A DNA stretch of 64,000 nt from Nostoc sp. CHAB 5834. GTDB taxonomy: Bacteria; Cyanobacteriota; Cyanobacteriia; Cyanobacteriales; Nostocaceae. The notes below the pieces were generated by a model that did not search any database, was not told where the DNA came from, and saw nothing but the letters and a program-made list of their open reading frames with translations. The DNA is taken from assembly GCA_020829485.1 (NCBI GenBank), contig JAIVFU010000013.1:1-64000 (forward strand), written 5' to 3'. The position numbers and the translations under genes were made by a program. Position 1 is the stretch's first letter. Each line of letters starts with the position of its first letter. Positions 56,335 to 64,000 of the stretch are shown here, piece by piece.

Positions 56335-57537
56335 ATGGCTATTCAACAAAAAACCGTTCTTAATCTTCAACCAATTAACCAATGTGTTCGCGTGACCTTT
56401 AATTATGATGTTCACTTTACTAGAGGTCTGTTTCAGTTAGATAATCCTTTACTCGCACAAGCGATCGCCGCAGGTGGGGAAACAGCCCCAAAACAAGTGC
56501 TAGCAGTGGTAGATGCAGGATTTTTACAGTATCAGGATGGGTTGCTAAAAAAATTATCAGTTTACGCTCAGTATTATGAAGATGTACTAACACTAACTGG
56601 TGAGCCGATAGTAGTTCCGGGTGGAGAAGCAGTCAAGAACGATTCTAGATTTATAGAACAAATTCATCAGCAGATAAATGCAGCTGGATTGTGCCGTCAC
56701 TCCTACGTCTTAGCAATTGGAGGTGGAGCCGTCCTAGACATGGCAGGATACGCAGCAACAACAGCTCACCGAGGAATTCGACTGCTACGAGTACCGACAA
56801 CAGTATTAGGGCAAAACGATTCGGGTGTAGGGGTAAAGAATGGAATCAATGCCTTTGGCAAAAAAAACTTTTTGGGTACATTCATGCCACCTTATGCTGT
56901 CTTGAATGACTTTGATTTTCTTACTAGCCTTGACGATCGAGATTGGCGATCGGGTATTGCAGAAGCAGTAAAAGTAGCGCTGATTAAAGATGCAGATTTC
57001 TTCGATTTCATTATGTCTAATGCCGATAAATTGGCTAATCGAGACATGGACATAATGGAAAAGCTGATTTATCGCTGTTCCCAGTTGCACTTAGAGCATA
57101 TTGCTGGTAGCGGCGATCCCTTTGAAATGGGTTCATCGCGTCCTTTAGATTTTGGACATTGGGCTGCTCACAAACTAGAGCATTTAACTAATTACAGCCT
57201 ACGTCATGGTGAAGCTGTAGCGATCGGTATTGCTTTAGATACAACCTATTCATATTTAACAGGGCAACTCCTACAATCTGAGTGGCAAAGAGTTCTAACT
57301 ACACTCAAGAAATTAGGCTTTACTTTGTATGTATCCGCACTGACAGAACAATTAGATCAGCTAGACCATCCGCATTGTCTATTTCGGGGGCTTACCGAGT
57401 TCCGTGAACACTTGGGAGGAAATTTGACAATCACTCTTCTACAAAGAATCGGGCAGGGAATAGAAGTTCATCAGGTGGATTTGTCTTTATATAGAGATGC
57501 TATTTTGCTGCTGAAAGATTGGGAAGTTTTGCATTAA
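56335..57537 (+). CDS. eboD: EboD, 3-dehydroquinate synthase-like protein
   Basis: 400 residues of the sugar-phosphate cyclase superfamily: PGGEAVKNDSRFIEQIHQQI, LAIGGGAVLDMAGYAATTAH with the NAD-binding GGG, RVPTTVLGQNDSGVGVKNGI, IAEAVKVALIKD and LEHLTNYSLRHGEAVAIGIA. Metal ligands (E in AEAVK, H in LRHGEA) are retained, so it is probably active, but the substrate is unknown. In published six-gene ebo clusters this gene accompanies eboA, B, C, E and F; here it is divergent from them. Confidence 0.82.
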   Translation: MAIQQKTVLNLQPINQCVRVTFNYDVHFTRGLFQLDNPLLAQAIAAGGETAPKQVLAVVDAGFLQYQDGLLKKLSVYAQYYEDVLTLTGEPIVVPGGEAVKNDSRFIEQIHQQINAAGLCRHSYVLAIGGGAVLDMAGYAATTAHRGIRLLRVPTTVLGQNDSGVGVKNGINAFGKKNFLGTFMPPYAVLNDFDFLTSLDDRDWRSGIAEAVKVALIKDADFFDFIMSNADKLANRDMDIMEKLIYRCSQLHLEHIAGSGDPFEMGSSRPLDFGHWAAHKLEHLTNYSLRHGEAVAIGIALDTTYSYLTGQLLQSEWQRVLTTLKKLGFTLYVSALTEQLDQLDHPHCLFRGLTEFREHLGGNLTITLLQRIGQGIEVHQVDLSLYRDAILLLKDWEVLH

Positions 57538-57610
57538 TTTTTCTTTGGATGCATCGCCCAAATTTCTGGGCGATCGCTACTTCGTGATTCTAAATTGCAA
57601 AATACTTTTT

Positions 57611-57939
57611 AGTAACTTAAAGGAAAAGGCCGAGGAATTACTCGCAGTCCTTCAAGACAATCCTTTTCAAAATCCTCCACCTTATGAAAAGCTGGTTGGT
57701 GACTTATCAGGTGCTTATTCTCGTAGGATAAATATACAGCATCGGTTGGTATATAAGGTCATTAGACTTCTTGCAAAAGTCTTTAATACCCCACCCCCAA
57801 CCCCTCCCCGATGCTAAGGGGAGGGGAGACAAAGCGTAGCTTTGGCGGGGTGAGGTTCAAATTGTTTGATTTATGCAAGAGGTCTATTGAATCCGAGCAA
57901 GTAGTTAAGATAATTCGCATGTGGACACATTACGAGTAA
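57611..57939 (+). pseudogene. Txe/YoeB-type toxin, 5'-truncated and split by a 122-bp element
   Basis: Recognisable from SNLKEKAEELLAVLQDNPFQ through NPPPYEKLVGDLSGAYSRRI to HRLVYKV (57760), then, after a MITE, IESEQVVKIIRMWTHYE and a stop at 57937-57939. Removing the MITE and one ATT rejoins the frame exactly. The C-terminal His-Tyr pair, needed for the RNase activity of YoeB-family toxins, lies beyond the insertion. The N-terminal 15-20 residues are also missing, and no antitoxin gene precedes it. It is therefore doubly dead. Confidence 0.8.
57764..57885. mobile_element. 122-bp MITE with AGACYTCTTGCA ends and ATT duplication
   Basis: Ends AGACTTCTTGCAAAAGTC and, in reverse complement, AGACCTCTTGCATAAATC; flanked by ATT at 57761-57763 and 57886-57888. 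The interior has CCCCACCCCCAACCCCTCCC..GGGGAGGGG..GGCGGGGTGAGG. Three-base duplications suit IS5/IS982-related transposases (inference). Confidence 0.8.
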
Positions 57940-57940
57940 G

Positions 57941-58639
57941 TTATCTCCTCACCCCCACTTGGTGTTCACAATGAAAACCTCGATTCTCCCAAGCTTGCAT
58001 ATCTACTTCGGTAAGTCTTGTGACATTTGAACATTGCGGTTGAATAATTTGACTTACAATCGCCCAAAATAAGCTGCGTGTTACATCTAATCCAGTTTTT
58101 GACCAAGATTCATTATTACCAGGAACACCCAACTCCTCAACAATATCTGTCTCTACCCAAATACCATGAGCGCCCAAGAGAATCTGTGCCATCCATTTGG
58201 CTCTGGGTAAATGACTTGGCGAGGTAATCAACATGACTTTATGCACTCCCCAACGTCGCAAAATTGGAATACCATAATAAAAATTTTCAAAGGTAGAATT
58301 CGCGCAGTTTTCTAACCAAACGTTTTGTAACCTTGCTAATTCCGCCTGAAAAATCAACCATATACAGGGGTCTGGGGAACCATGAGAAATTAAAATTGGC
58401 GTTTGCGGGTATTGTTTTGCTTGTTGGGCAACATAAGTTTCTCGACGAATACTGCCACCAAGCACAAAGAACGCATCTACTGGCTGGGAAGAAGCAAAAA
58501 CTAAGGTTATAGTGGTAAAAATTAGCCAAGCGCCCAAAACAAAGTACAATCCACCAGTTAGTTTTTGTAACGATTGCCACAGATTAGCAAAATTTTTTTT
58601 AATAGAAATTAACGATTTGATGGTAAATTTACGTTTCAT
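57941..58639 (-). CDS. YdcF-family (DUF218) membrane protein
   Basis: 232 residues. One N-terminal transmembrane helix (about 28-50, LYFVLGAWLIFTTITLVFA), then the DUF218 domain: DAFFVLGGSIRRETYVAQQA, TPILISHGSPDPCI, NSTFENFYYGIPILRRWGVH and MLITSPSHLPRAKWMAQILL. Members include E. coli ElyC and SanA, linked to envelope integrity. Convergent with the toxin relic, whose stop lies 2 bp away. Confidence 0.8.
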   Translation of the reverse strand: MKRKFTIKSLISIKKNFANLWQSLQKLTGGLYFVLGAWLIFTTITLVFASSQPVDAFFVLGGSIRRETYVAQQAKQYPQTPILISHGSPDPCIWLIFQAELARLQNVWLENCANSTFENFYYGIPILRRWGVHKVMLITSPSHLPRAKWMAQILLGAHGIWVETDIVEELGVPGNNESWSKTGLDVTRSLFWAIVSQIIQPQCSNVTRLTEVDMQAWENRGFHCEHQVGVRR

Positions 58640-58949
58640 GACTTAGGTAAGAAAAGCTGATTTAATGGCAGTCTAACAGTACTGCAATTCAGTGCTGAAA
58701 GTGCTATCTTATAAAAGTAATGAAAAAGTACAAAAATGACGCTGATGAAAGTGTCATAAGTTCAGTATAGCCTTCCGGAAAAGGCTAACAAACTGAGAAA
58801 TGGTTGTTAAGAATGCAGTATTTTCGGCATCATTCAACGATAAAAATGATGAAGGGAGGAGAGCTTAGTTTGGGGTATAAAAACTTAAAAATCTGTTGAA
58901 AGCCTGATTGCTAAACTTGTCAATAACACAATTATTTCAGCTAATATAA

Positions 58950-60290
58950 ATGAACCAATCTGCGAAAAGTTACTCGCCGCTCCAAGTAGCCTTGATTGGT
59001 GGAGCGATCGCCACTACTGCTACTATGTCTTTGTTCGGCACCGCTTGGACTCGTGGTGTCCGGGCCGCTCTAGCCCTACAAGACAGCCCGAAAGTGATAG
59101 TTGACCAAGTATGGCAACTGGTGAATCATGAATATGTTGATGGCAAATTTAATCAACAAGATTGGCAAGCAACCAGACAAAGCCTGTTGAGCAAAGACTA
59201 TTCTTCTCGGGAAGAAGCATACACTGCCATCCGCGAAGCGTTACAAAAGTTGGGAGATCCTTACACTCGATTCATGGATCCCAAACAGTTTGAAGCCCTG
59301 ACTAGCCAAACATCTGGGGAAGTCTCTGGTATTGGCATTCGGATGGAAGTGAACGAAAAAACTCAGCGCCTCACTGTTGTTGAAGCTATAGAAAATTCTC
59401 CGGCGCTAAAAGCTGGGATCAAAGCAGGCGATGAAATTTTGGCAATTGACGGCAAACCCACTCTCAAAATGAAAGTGGATGATGCCTCTAAGCTAATTCG
59501 TGGGAAAGCAGGTACTCCCATCAAACTAAAGCTGGGGCGGAGAGGGGTAAATGCCTTTGATTTGAAGCTGACAAGAGCAAATATTGAAGTGCCAACGGTA
59601 CGTTATACCCTCAAGCAAGAAGGGAATCGTCGCGTTGGCTATATCCGTTTGCGGGAATTTAGCGCTCATGCCGCAGAACAAATGCAACGAGCCATCCGCG
59701 ATTTAAACACTAAGAAAGTTGATTCTTATGTCTTAGATTTGCGGGGAAATCCTGGCGGGTTGTTACAGGCGAGCATTGAAATTGCCCGGATGTGGTATGA
59801 TGACGGCGGCATTGTCAAGACAGTAGACCGTGTGGGCAGCACTGAAGAAACTAAAGCCAATCGCACTGCTCTTACAAATCGTCCTTTGGCAGTCTTAGTG
59901 GATGGTAATTCAGCTAGTGCTAGCGAAATTCTCACAGGGGCACTCAAGGATAATAAGCGGGCGGTAGTCGTAGGTGGTCAAACCTTTGGTAAAGCCTTAG
60001 TGCAGTCAGTTCATGAACTCGCAGATGGTTCTGGCTTGGCTGTCACCATTGCCCATTACTACACCCCTGCGGGAACAGATATTAACCATAAAGGGATTGC
60101 CCCAGATATCAAGCTAGACTTGACAGAGGCACAAGAGCGGCAGTTAGCTTCTAATCCAGATTTAATCGGAACTAAGAGCGATCCACAATATGCCCGGGCG
60201 ATCGCAATTTTATCAAATAACAACTTTGCCCAGCCGTCGGCAAATCAGCCCACTCGACCTATGAGCCGCGCCGATAAACTAAAATTTTAG
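58950..60290 (+). CDS. C-terminal processing protease (S41 family)
   Basis: 446 residues. N-terminal hydrophobic segment (about 11-31), a helical CPP domain, a PDZ domain (about 120-205, GEVSGIGIRMEVNE, AGIKAGDEILAIDGKPT), then the protease core with catalytic S323 in NSASASEI and K348 in QTFGKALVQS. One of the CtpA/B/C group; CtpA matures D1 in photosystem II, but I cannot say which paralogue this is from sequence alone. Exported to the periplasm or lumen. Monocistronic with its own terminator; the 310-bp gap upstream holds no gene. Confidence 0.88.
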   Translation: MNQSAKSYSPLQVALIGGAIATTATMSLFGTAWTRGVRAALALQDSPKVIVDQVWQLVNHEYVDGKFNQQDWQATRQSLLSKDYSSREEAYTAIREALQKLGDPYTRFMDPKQFEALTSQTSGEVSGIGIRMEVNEKTQRLTVVEAIENSPALKAGIKAGDEILAIDGKPTLKMKVDDASKLIRGKAGTPIKLKLGRRGVNAFDLKLTRANIEVPTVRYTLKQEGNRRVGYIRLREFSAHAAEQMQRAIRDLNTKKVDSYVLDLRGNPGGLLQASIEIARMWYDDGGIVKTVDRVGSTEETKANRTALTNRPLAVLVDGNSASASEILTGALKDNKRAVVVGGQTFGKALVQSVHELADGSGLAVTIAHYYTPAGTDINHKGIAPDIKLDLTEAQERQLASNPDLIGTKSDPQYARAIAILSNNNFAQPSANQPTRPMSRADKLKF

Positions 60291-60299
60291 CTAAAACAG

Positions 60300-60340
60300 C
60301 ATTCATCCCACACTCACGCTCACGAAGTGTGGGATGAATG
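60300..60340 (+). terminator. Terminator hairpin after the processing protease
   Basis: Perfect 15-bp stem CATTCATCCCACACT / AGTGTGGGATGAATG with an 11-base loop, 10 bp after the stop codon. No strong T tract, so it may act as an RNA-end stabiliser. Confidence 0.7.
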
Positions 60341-60422
60341 GGCAGGAGTGAGGAGACATGGTAATTAATGTATTTTGGCGTAGCCATAACAATTAATTAT
60401 TATGTCGAGCCATGACCCATAT

Positions 60423-60800
60423 TCATTCTGGACTATTTTGATTCTCAATATATTCTTTAAGCTTTGAGATTGTTCTGCATACTCTTGACGTAATTTGCGC
60501 GAAGTTACTGATTTGACGTTATTTACCAATAGACATCTCCGAAAATGAATTGTTTTGACGTTGCATTGCAACGTCAAGACAAGGGTTTCAGGTCACGCAT
60601 AATTAATTTCTGGAGATGTCTAATTTATTAATCTGCAAGTCTGGGTGGTACTGAAACAGTAGGTGTACATGATCCTCTTCTCCATTGAACTCGATCAACT
60701 TGCAATCCCACTTTTGGAGCAAGTCAACCAAAATATCCTCCAGCCGTTTCAACATTTCTAGAGTAAAGGCTTTGCGTCTATATTTTGTGATCAGAACTAA
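60423..60800 (-). pseudogene. IS200-type TnpA relic interrupted by a MITE
   Basis: Minus strand: LVLITKYRRKAFTLEMLKRL followed by EDILVDLLQKWDCKLIEF, NGEEDHVHLLFQYHPDLQIN (the HVH metal motif of Y1 HUH transposases), then an 89-bp element, then LVNNVKSVTSRKLRQEYAEQ. After an internal deletion the end KLKEYIENQNSPE and a stop follow in another frame. The N terminus is lost too (a stop at 60801-60803). Three independent lesions. Confidence 0.8.
60532..60620. mobile_element. Family C MITE, copy C2, inside the IS200 relic
   Basis: 89 bp between TA dinucleotides (60530-60531, 60621-60622). Ends GACATCTCCGAAAATGAATT and, in reverse complement, GACATCTCCAGAAATTAATT. Removing it with one TA rejoins the host frame as QINKL-LVNNVK, which fixes both the boundary and the TA duplication. 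Confidence 0.88.
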
Positions 60801-60913
60801 TTAAATCACTCACTGAGCGACCAATGGAAGTCAAAATCATTTTTGACGGTTATCTAACTGGAGATTCGCTATAGTTAAGAGTTAACAGGTAACGGCTAAA
60901 AGGAGTTAAAGAG

Positions 60914-61537
60914 ATGGAAATTAAGCCAACTGACCCATCGCTAGCACTCATGGAAATTCCCCCAGGTTATCTCAATATTATGGGTTACGTTGATCAGTCA
61001 GAAGTTAATGGCCCTGGTTGTCGTGCAGTCATCTGGGTACAAGGTTGTCTTCGTGAGTGTCCTGGCTGCTTTAATACTAACTCTTGGTCATTTGAGGCTA
61101 ACCAATTGATTGCTGTTGATACCCTTGCCGAAAATATTCTCAGCAATCCCCACAACACGGGTGTAACTTTCTCTGGTGGAGAACCCTTTTGGCAAGCTAC
61201 AGCATTGGCATCTTTAGCGCGTAAGGTAAAAGCTGCTGGATTAAATGTAATGTCTTTTTCTGGGTTCACTCTCAAGCAACTACAGTCTCAATCTGCGCCG
61301 CCAGGTTCTCAAGAATTGTTAGAACAACTTGATATCCTAATTGACGGGCCTTTTGTACAATCTCTAGCAATTAATTCTCCCAACTCTCCAGTTTCTTCTA
61401 GGAATCAACGGGTTCGGGTGTTAAACCCGGCTTTCCAAGACCAGATTACCTGGGCTAGCGATCAGATAGAAGTCCACATTCTCAAGGATGGTGGTCGCAT
61501 CGTCACTGGCTATCAAGGCGGGCTGGAATTAACGTAA
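60914..61537 (+). CDS. Radical SAM protein, NrdG-like activase
   Basis: 207 residues. The iron-sulphur cluster motif is C-LRE-C-PG-C in VQGCLRECPGCFNTNSW (about 44-60), a CX3CX2C radical SAM motif, followed by VTFSGGEPFWQ and a C-terminal LDILIDGPFVQ typical of activating enzymes of the NrdG/PflA type. AAGGAG lies 8 bases before the ATG. No class III ribonucleotide reductase gene is adjacent, so the partner is unknown. About 40% shorter than PflA; similar to NrdG in size. Confidence 0.82.
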   Translation: MEIKPTDPSLALMEIPPGYLNIMGYVDQSEVNGPGCRAVIWVQGCLRECPGCFNTNSWSFEANQLIAVDTLAENILSNPHNTGVTFSGGEPFWQATALASLARKVKAAGLNVMSFSGFTLKQLQSQSAPPGSQELLEQLDILIDGPFVQSLAINSPNSPVSSRNQRVRVLNPAFQDQITWASDQIEVHILKDGGRIVTGYQGGLELT

Positions 61538-61802
61538 GGGGTTGGGGGAATCTTCGACGAATAAACACGTTAACCGAACTGTATTGGGCGGGCTGGGGCA
61601 TCTAAGACATTAATAAATCCTTGAAATAAACTCAAGGCGATGATGTGCCATACCAGAATCACACCAGTCATGATTGATAGTCTTTTATTTAAAATGCGTA
61701 GTATTTCCTGAAAAAAATTCTTATTTCCTTAGTATATGTATTATTATCTCAAAACAAATCTTTACAGCACCTCCCCCAGTACGAGTGATTATGGCATTAT
61801 TT
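61538..61802. other. Gap with a lone element end
   Basis: Contains a family D-like end (GTTAACCGAACTGTATTGGG) near 61569 and a short hairpin-poor AT stretch. Nothing else supported. Confidence 0.4.
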
Positions 61803-62270
61803 TTAGGAGAGGTTAGCGATCGCCCGATTCAAGATTTGGGAAAATAGTTCTCGGTCAGCAAAGGAAATATCATCCATCGCTTCATCACGCACGGCTGCGG
61901 CGATTGGGGGTAAAACAGTTTCTAGTTCCTTACCTGCATCCGTGAGCCAGATTCGCCAGATGCGGCGATCGTGAGTGTCGCGTTCTCGACGCACCAAGCC
62001 GCGTTCTTCCATCCGATCTAGTACGCCTGTTAAAGTCCCCCCCACTTGTTTGAGTTTGTCCCCAATACTAGAAGTAGGTAAACCATCTTCTTGCCATAAA
62101 CAGCACAACACCAGCCAGTGAAATGGCGTAAGTCCAAAGGGTTCTAGCCTCTCTGCAAACTTGCGTCCAAGCAATTGTGAGACTAATTTGATTCTGTAAC
62201 CCAAATTGTATGGTGCCAGATTTTGCTGCCACGAATCTAAAGCTGGGGAGTGATTAGATATAGAAACCAT
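61803..62270 (-). CDS. MarR-family transcriptional regulator
   Basis: 155 residues. Winged-helix domain about 30-125: GLTPFHWLVLCCLWQEDGLP, SSIGDKLKQVGGTLTGVLDR (recognition helix) and MEERGLVRRERDTHDRRIWR (wing with the D-R-R signature). MarR proteins are dimeric repressors that often respond to small phenolic or oxidant signals. Target unknown; the divergent or neighbouring genes give no clue. A short palindrome ACTTAGTATGCGTACTA-like site precedes it near 62281-62297 and could be its operator. Confidence 0.85.
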   Translation of the reverse strand: MVSISNHSPALDSWQQNLAPYNLGYRIKLVSQLLGRKFAERLEPFGLTPFHWLVLCCLWQEDGLPTSSIGDKLKQVGGTLTGVLDRMEERGLVRRERDTHDRRIWRIWLTDAGKELETVLPPIAAAVRDEAMDDISFADRELFSQILNRAIANLS

Positions 62271-62347
62271 TTAGCAAAATACTTAGTATGCGTACTATTA
62301 TTATAACTAGGCTAGTCTTTTTTAGCAATGGTTGCTTGGCATCTGTC

Positions 62348-64000
62348 TTAGGGAAGAACTTGAATCAACTGGTACTCTTTGACTGTACCCATAATGTGGT
62401 GAGGTCGAGATAATTTAGGGGACTGATCAGCATAGATCCAAGCATAGCTCAAAGGTGGTATTTGGGAAATAGAGGCTACTTGTTGGGCATGAGTAGAAAG
62501 ATAGAACTCAAACAGTACTTGGGTTTTCTGGTCTATTTGCACATAGTAGGTAGGATGAGATTGGAGAATTGAGGCGATCGCACTTTGTTGTAAAAAACTT
62601 CTTAAAACAGGGTTATAGTCACTTAATAGACCTATGCTACCAGTAGTCGCCAAAGCCAGCCAACAGGGAATTAACCAACCTGCAATCCAATAACGGGCTG
62701 TGAGAAACTTCTTGCCAAAGTGGTAACGACTAATCCACACCACAGGTAAAATTAACCAACCCAAGCCCATAACCAAGGCAATAGTTGCATACTTGCGGAT
62801 GTCAGAACCACCCCAACTAAGAACACCAATACTCGCTATTACAAGTAAAACACCAAACCCACCAAAGCCATAACTGAGATTTCGAGGAAGATTCTTCTTT
62901 GCAAAAAGGCTTAATATATTTATTTTACCTTTTTGAAGAGGTAATTGAGGGAGAATTCCTGTCTGGTAAATACTACCTAACCAGTTTAAACCCACAGATG
63001 CAAACAAAGCTATAAACGGATAAAGGCAAAGACTATAGTGAGGAAGACGAGTGCTAAAAAGACTAAGTTCACAAAATAGGACAATTGGAAAGCCAACTAA
63101 TATTAACTGATAACGAGGAATAGGACGACGGACAGTCAAAAACAAACCTAAAAGTCCGAAAAAAGCCCAAGGAAAGGCTTTTAAAAGAATATTCCATAAA
63201 TAAAATAGCCGATCATTTTTATAATTATTCTCAGAACCTAGTTGCACAATAAACTTGAGCAACGCCTCAAAACTCTGATTTCCGTAGTGCAGCCAGCTTA
63301 ACCACAGCCAAATGCAGGTAGGGATTAAACCTATCAAAAAGCCTAAATATAAAATTGGGTTAGTAAGATGATGATGACGGCGATTTTCCCAAATTAAATA
63401 AGGGAATAAAGCTACGATTGGCAAAAAAATCATAAAGCTTCTGACTAAGAAGCCTAAACCTAAACTTAAACCAGTTATAAAACTCCAAAAATAGCGATAT
63501 TTAGGATGTAATTCTGTTTTAATTAAAGACCAAATAGCTAAAAGTACCAAGAAAATCATCGGGAGATCGGGTGTACTTAAGCGAGAGTATTGCAGCCAGA
63601 GAAATTCCACACTTAAAATTGCAGCAGCAAGCCTTGCTAATTTTTTGCATAGCATAATTTTGCCGATTTCATACACTAGCCATAAGCTAAAAATGCTAGC
63701 AATCATACTAGGAATACGCGCACTAGTATCACTCATCCCAAACAGCTTGTAGAAACTGGCAATTATCCAATAAGGGCCAGGAGTTTTATGATGTGCATTT
63801 TGCCAAGGAGTTATCCAATTACCAGAATCAAACATCAGACGGGCACGCGATGCGTAAAGCGCTTCATCGTGTGCCATCAGGCTATTGTGCCCAGAAGTAA
63901 ATAATAATAAGGGCAGTATCCAAACTAACAAACTAAAATAGGGTAATAGTGCTAATCGGCGGATTTGTCGCCAAATATGCTGTAAGAAGTGTAGTTTATA
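62348..64000 (-). CDS. ArnT/PMT-like glycosyltransferase family 39 protein, 5' end outside the window
   Basis: At least 550 residues. Multi-pass membrane protein with the GT39/ArnT features: an early loop with the acidic motif HDEALYASRARLMFDSGNWI (catalytic DE), GPYWIIASFYKLFGMSD, and about eleven transmembrane helices. It would transfer a sugar from a polyprenyl phosphate donor. The frame stays open past the TTG at 63931 to the window edge (FLQHIWRQIRRLALLPYFSL), so the true start is beyond 64000. About 75 bp from marR on the same strand. Confidence 0.85.
   Translation of the reverse strand, partial: YKLHFLQHIWRQIRRLALLPYFSLLVWILPLLLFTSGHNSLMAHDEALYASRARLMFDSGNWITPWQNAHHKTPGPYWIIASFYKLFGMSDTSARIPSMIASIFSLWLVYEIGKIMLCKKLARLAAAILSVEFLWLQYSRLSTPDLPMIFLVLLAIWSLIKTELHPKYRYFWSFITGLSLGLGFLVRSFMIFLPIVALFPYLIWENRRHHHLTNPILYLGFLIGLIPTCIWLWLSWLHYGNQSFEALLKFIVQLGSENNYKNDRLFYLWNILLKAFPWAFFGLLGLFLTVRRPIPRYQLILVGFPIVLFCELSLFSTRLPHYSLCLYPFIALFASVGLNWLGSIYQTGILPQLPLQKGKINILSLFAKKNLPRNLSYGFGGFGVLLVIASIGVLSWGGSDIRKYATIALVMGLGWLILPVVWISRYHFGKKFLTARYWIAGWLIPCWLALATTGSIGLLSDYNPVLRSFLQQSAIASILQSHPTYYVQIDQKTQVLFEFYLSTHAQQVASISQIPPLSYAWIYADQSPKLSRPHHIMGTVKEYQLIQVLP

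Overview
The window is chromosomal DNA of a filamentous, Nostoc-type cyanobacterium. Evidence: many copies of the HIP1 octamer GCGATCGC; cyanobacterial photosynthesis genes (petM, ycf39, psbQ); heptamer tandem repeats (GGGGAGT, GGGGATT, CATTTGT types); and a heavy load of small palindromic insertion elements. No rRNA, tRNA or CRISPR array was seen. Both ends cut through genes: an IS630-type transposase at position 1 and an ArnT-like glycosyltransferase at 64000.

Layout. 1-3190 is a degraded mobile-DNA region with a DUF433/DUF5615 toxin-antitoxin pair whose toxin is split by a 99-bp element. 3191-17118 is mostly housekeeping and photosynthesis: class V aminotransferase, DUF2949, DUF192 lipoprotein, an NblR-like regulator, NAD kinase, Ycf39, PetM, PdxA, a small aspartic-protease pair, a pentapeptide-repeat protein, a LysR regulator divergent from a CadD-like transporter, and a DUF202 membrane protein. 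17254-22553 holds a methyltransferase, pirin, Dps, an aldo/keto reductase killed by one stop codon, a Uma2 protein carrying a repeat inserted in frame, and a DCC thiol oxidoreductase. 22851-30306 is the trehalose cluster treZ-treY-treH, its intergenic gaps filled with repeats. 32538-37396 is an NAD-synthesis locus pncB-nadD-nrtR-nadE with a palindromic operator, probably for NrtR, over the promoter.

38321-40699 holds two peptidoglycan-related proteins among inserted elements. 41007-44406 has hemJ, an alpha/beta hydrolase lacking its nucleophile, a FAD amine oxidase and psbQ. 45819-49658 has two repeat-rich LEA-like proteins and a catalase. 49939-57537 is the ebo cluster (eboF, eboE, eboC, eboB, eboA on the minus strand; eboD divergent), known in Nostoc punctiforme for moving scytonemin precursors to the periplasm. 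57611-64000 carries a wrecked YoeB-type toxin, a YdcF protein, a C-terminal processing protease, a wrecked IS200 transposase, a radical SAM activase-like protein, a MarR regulator and the glycosyltransferase.

Functional theme (inference): trehalose turnover, Dps, catalase, LEA-like proteins and the ebo cluster together suit a terrestrial, desiccation- and UV-exposed lifestyle. The second theme is small non-autonomous elements: at least eight kinds are visible. Three interrupt recognisable genes at sites where removing the element plus one target duplication restores the reading frame, so insertion events can be reconstructed to the base.
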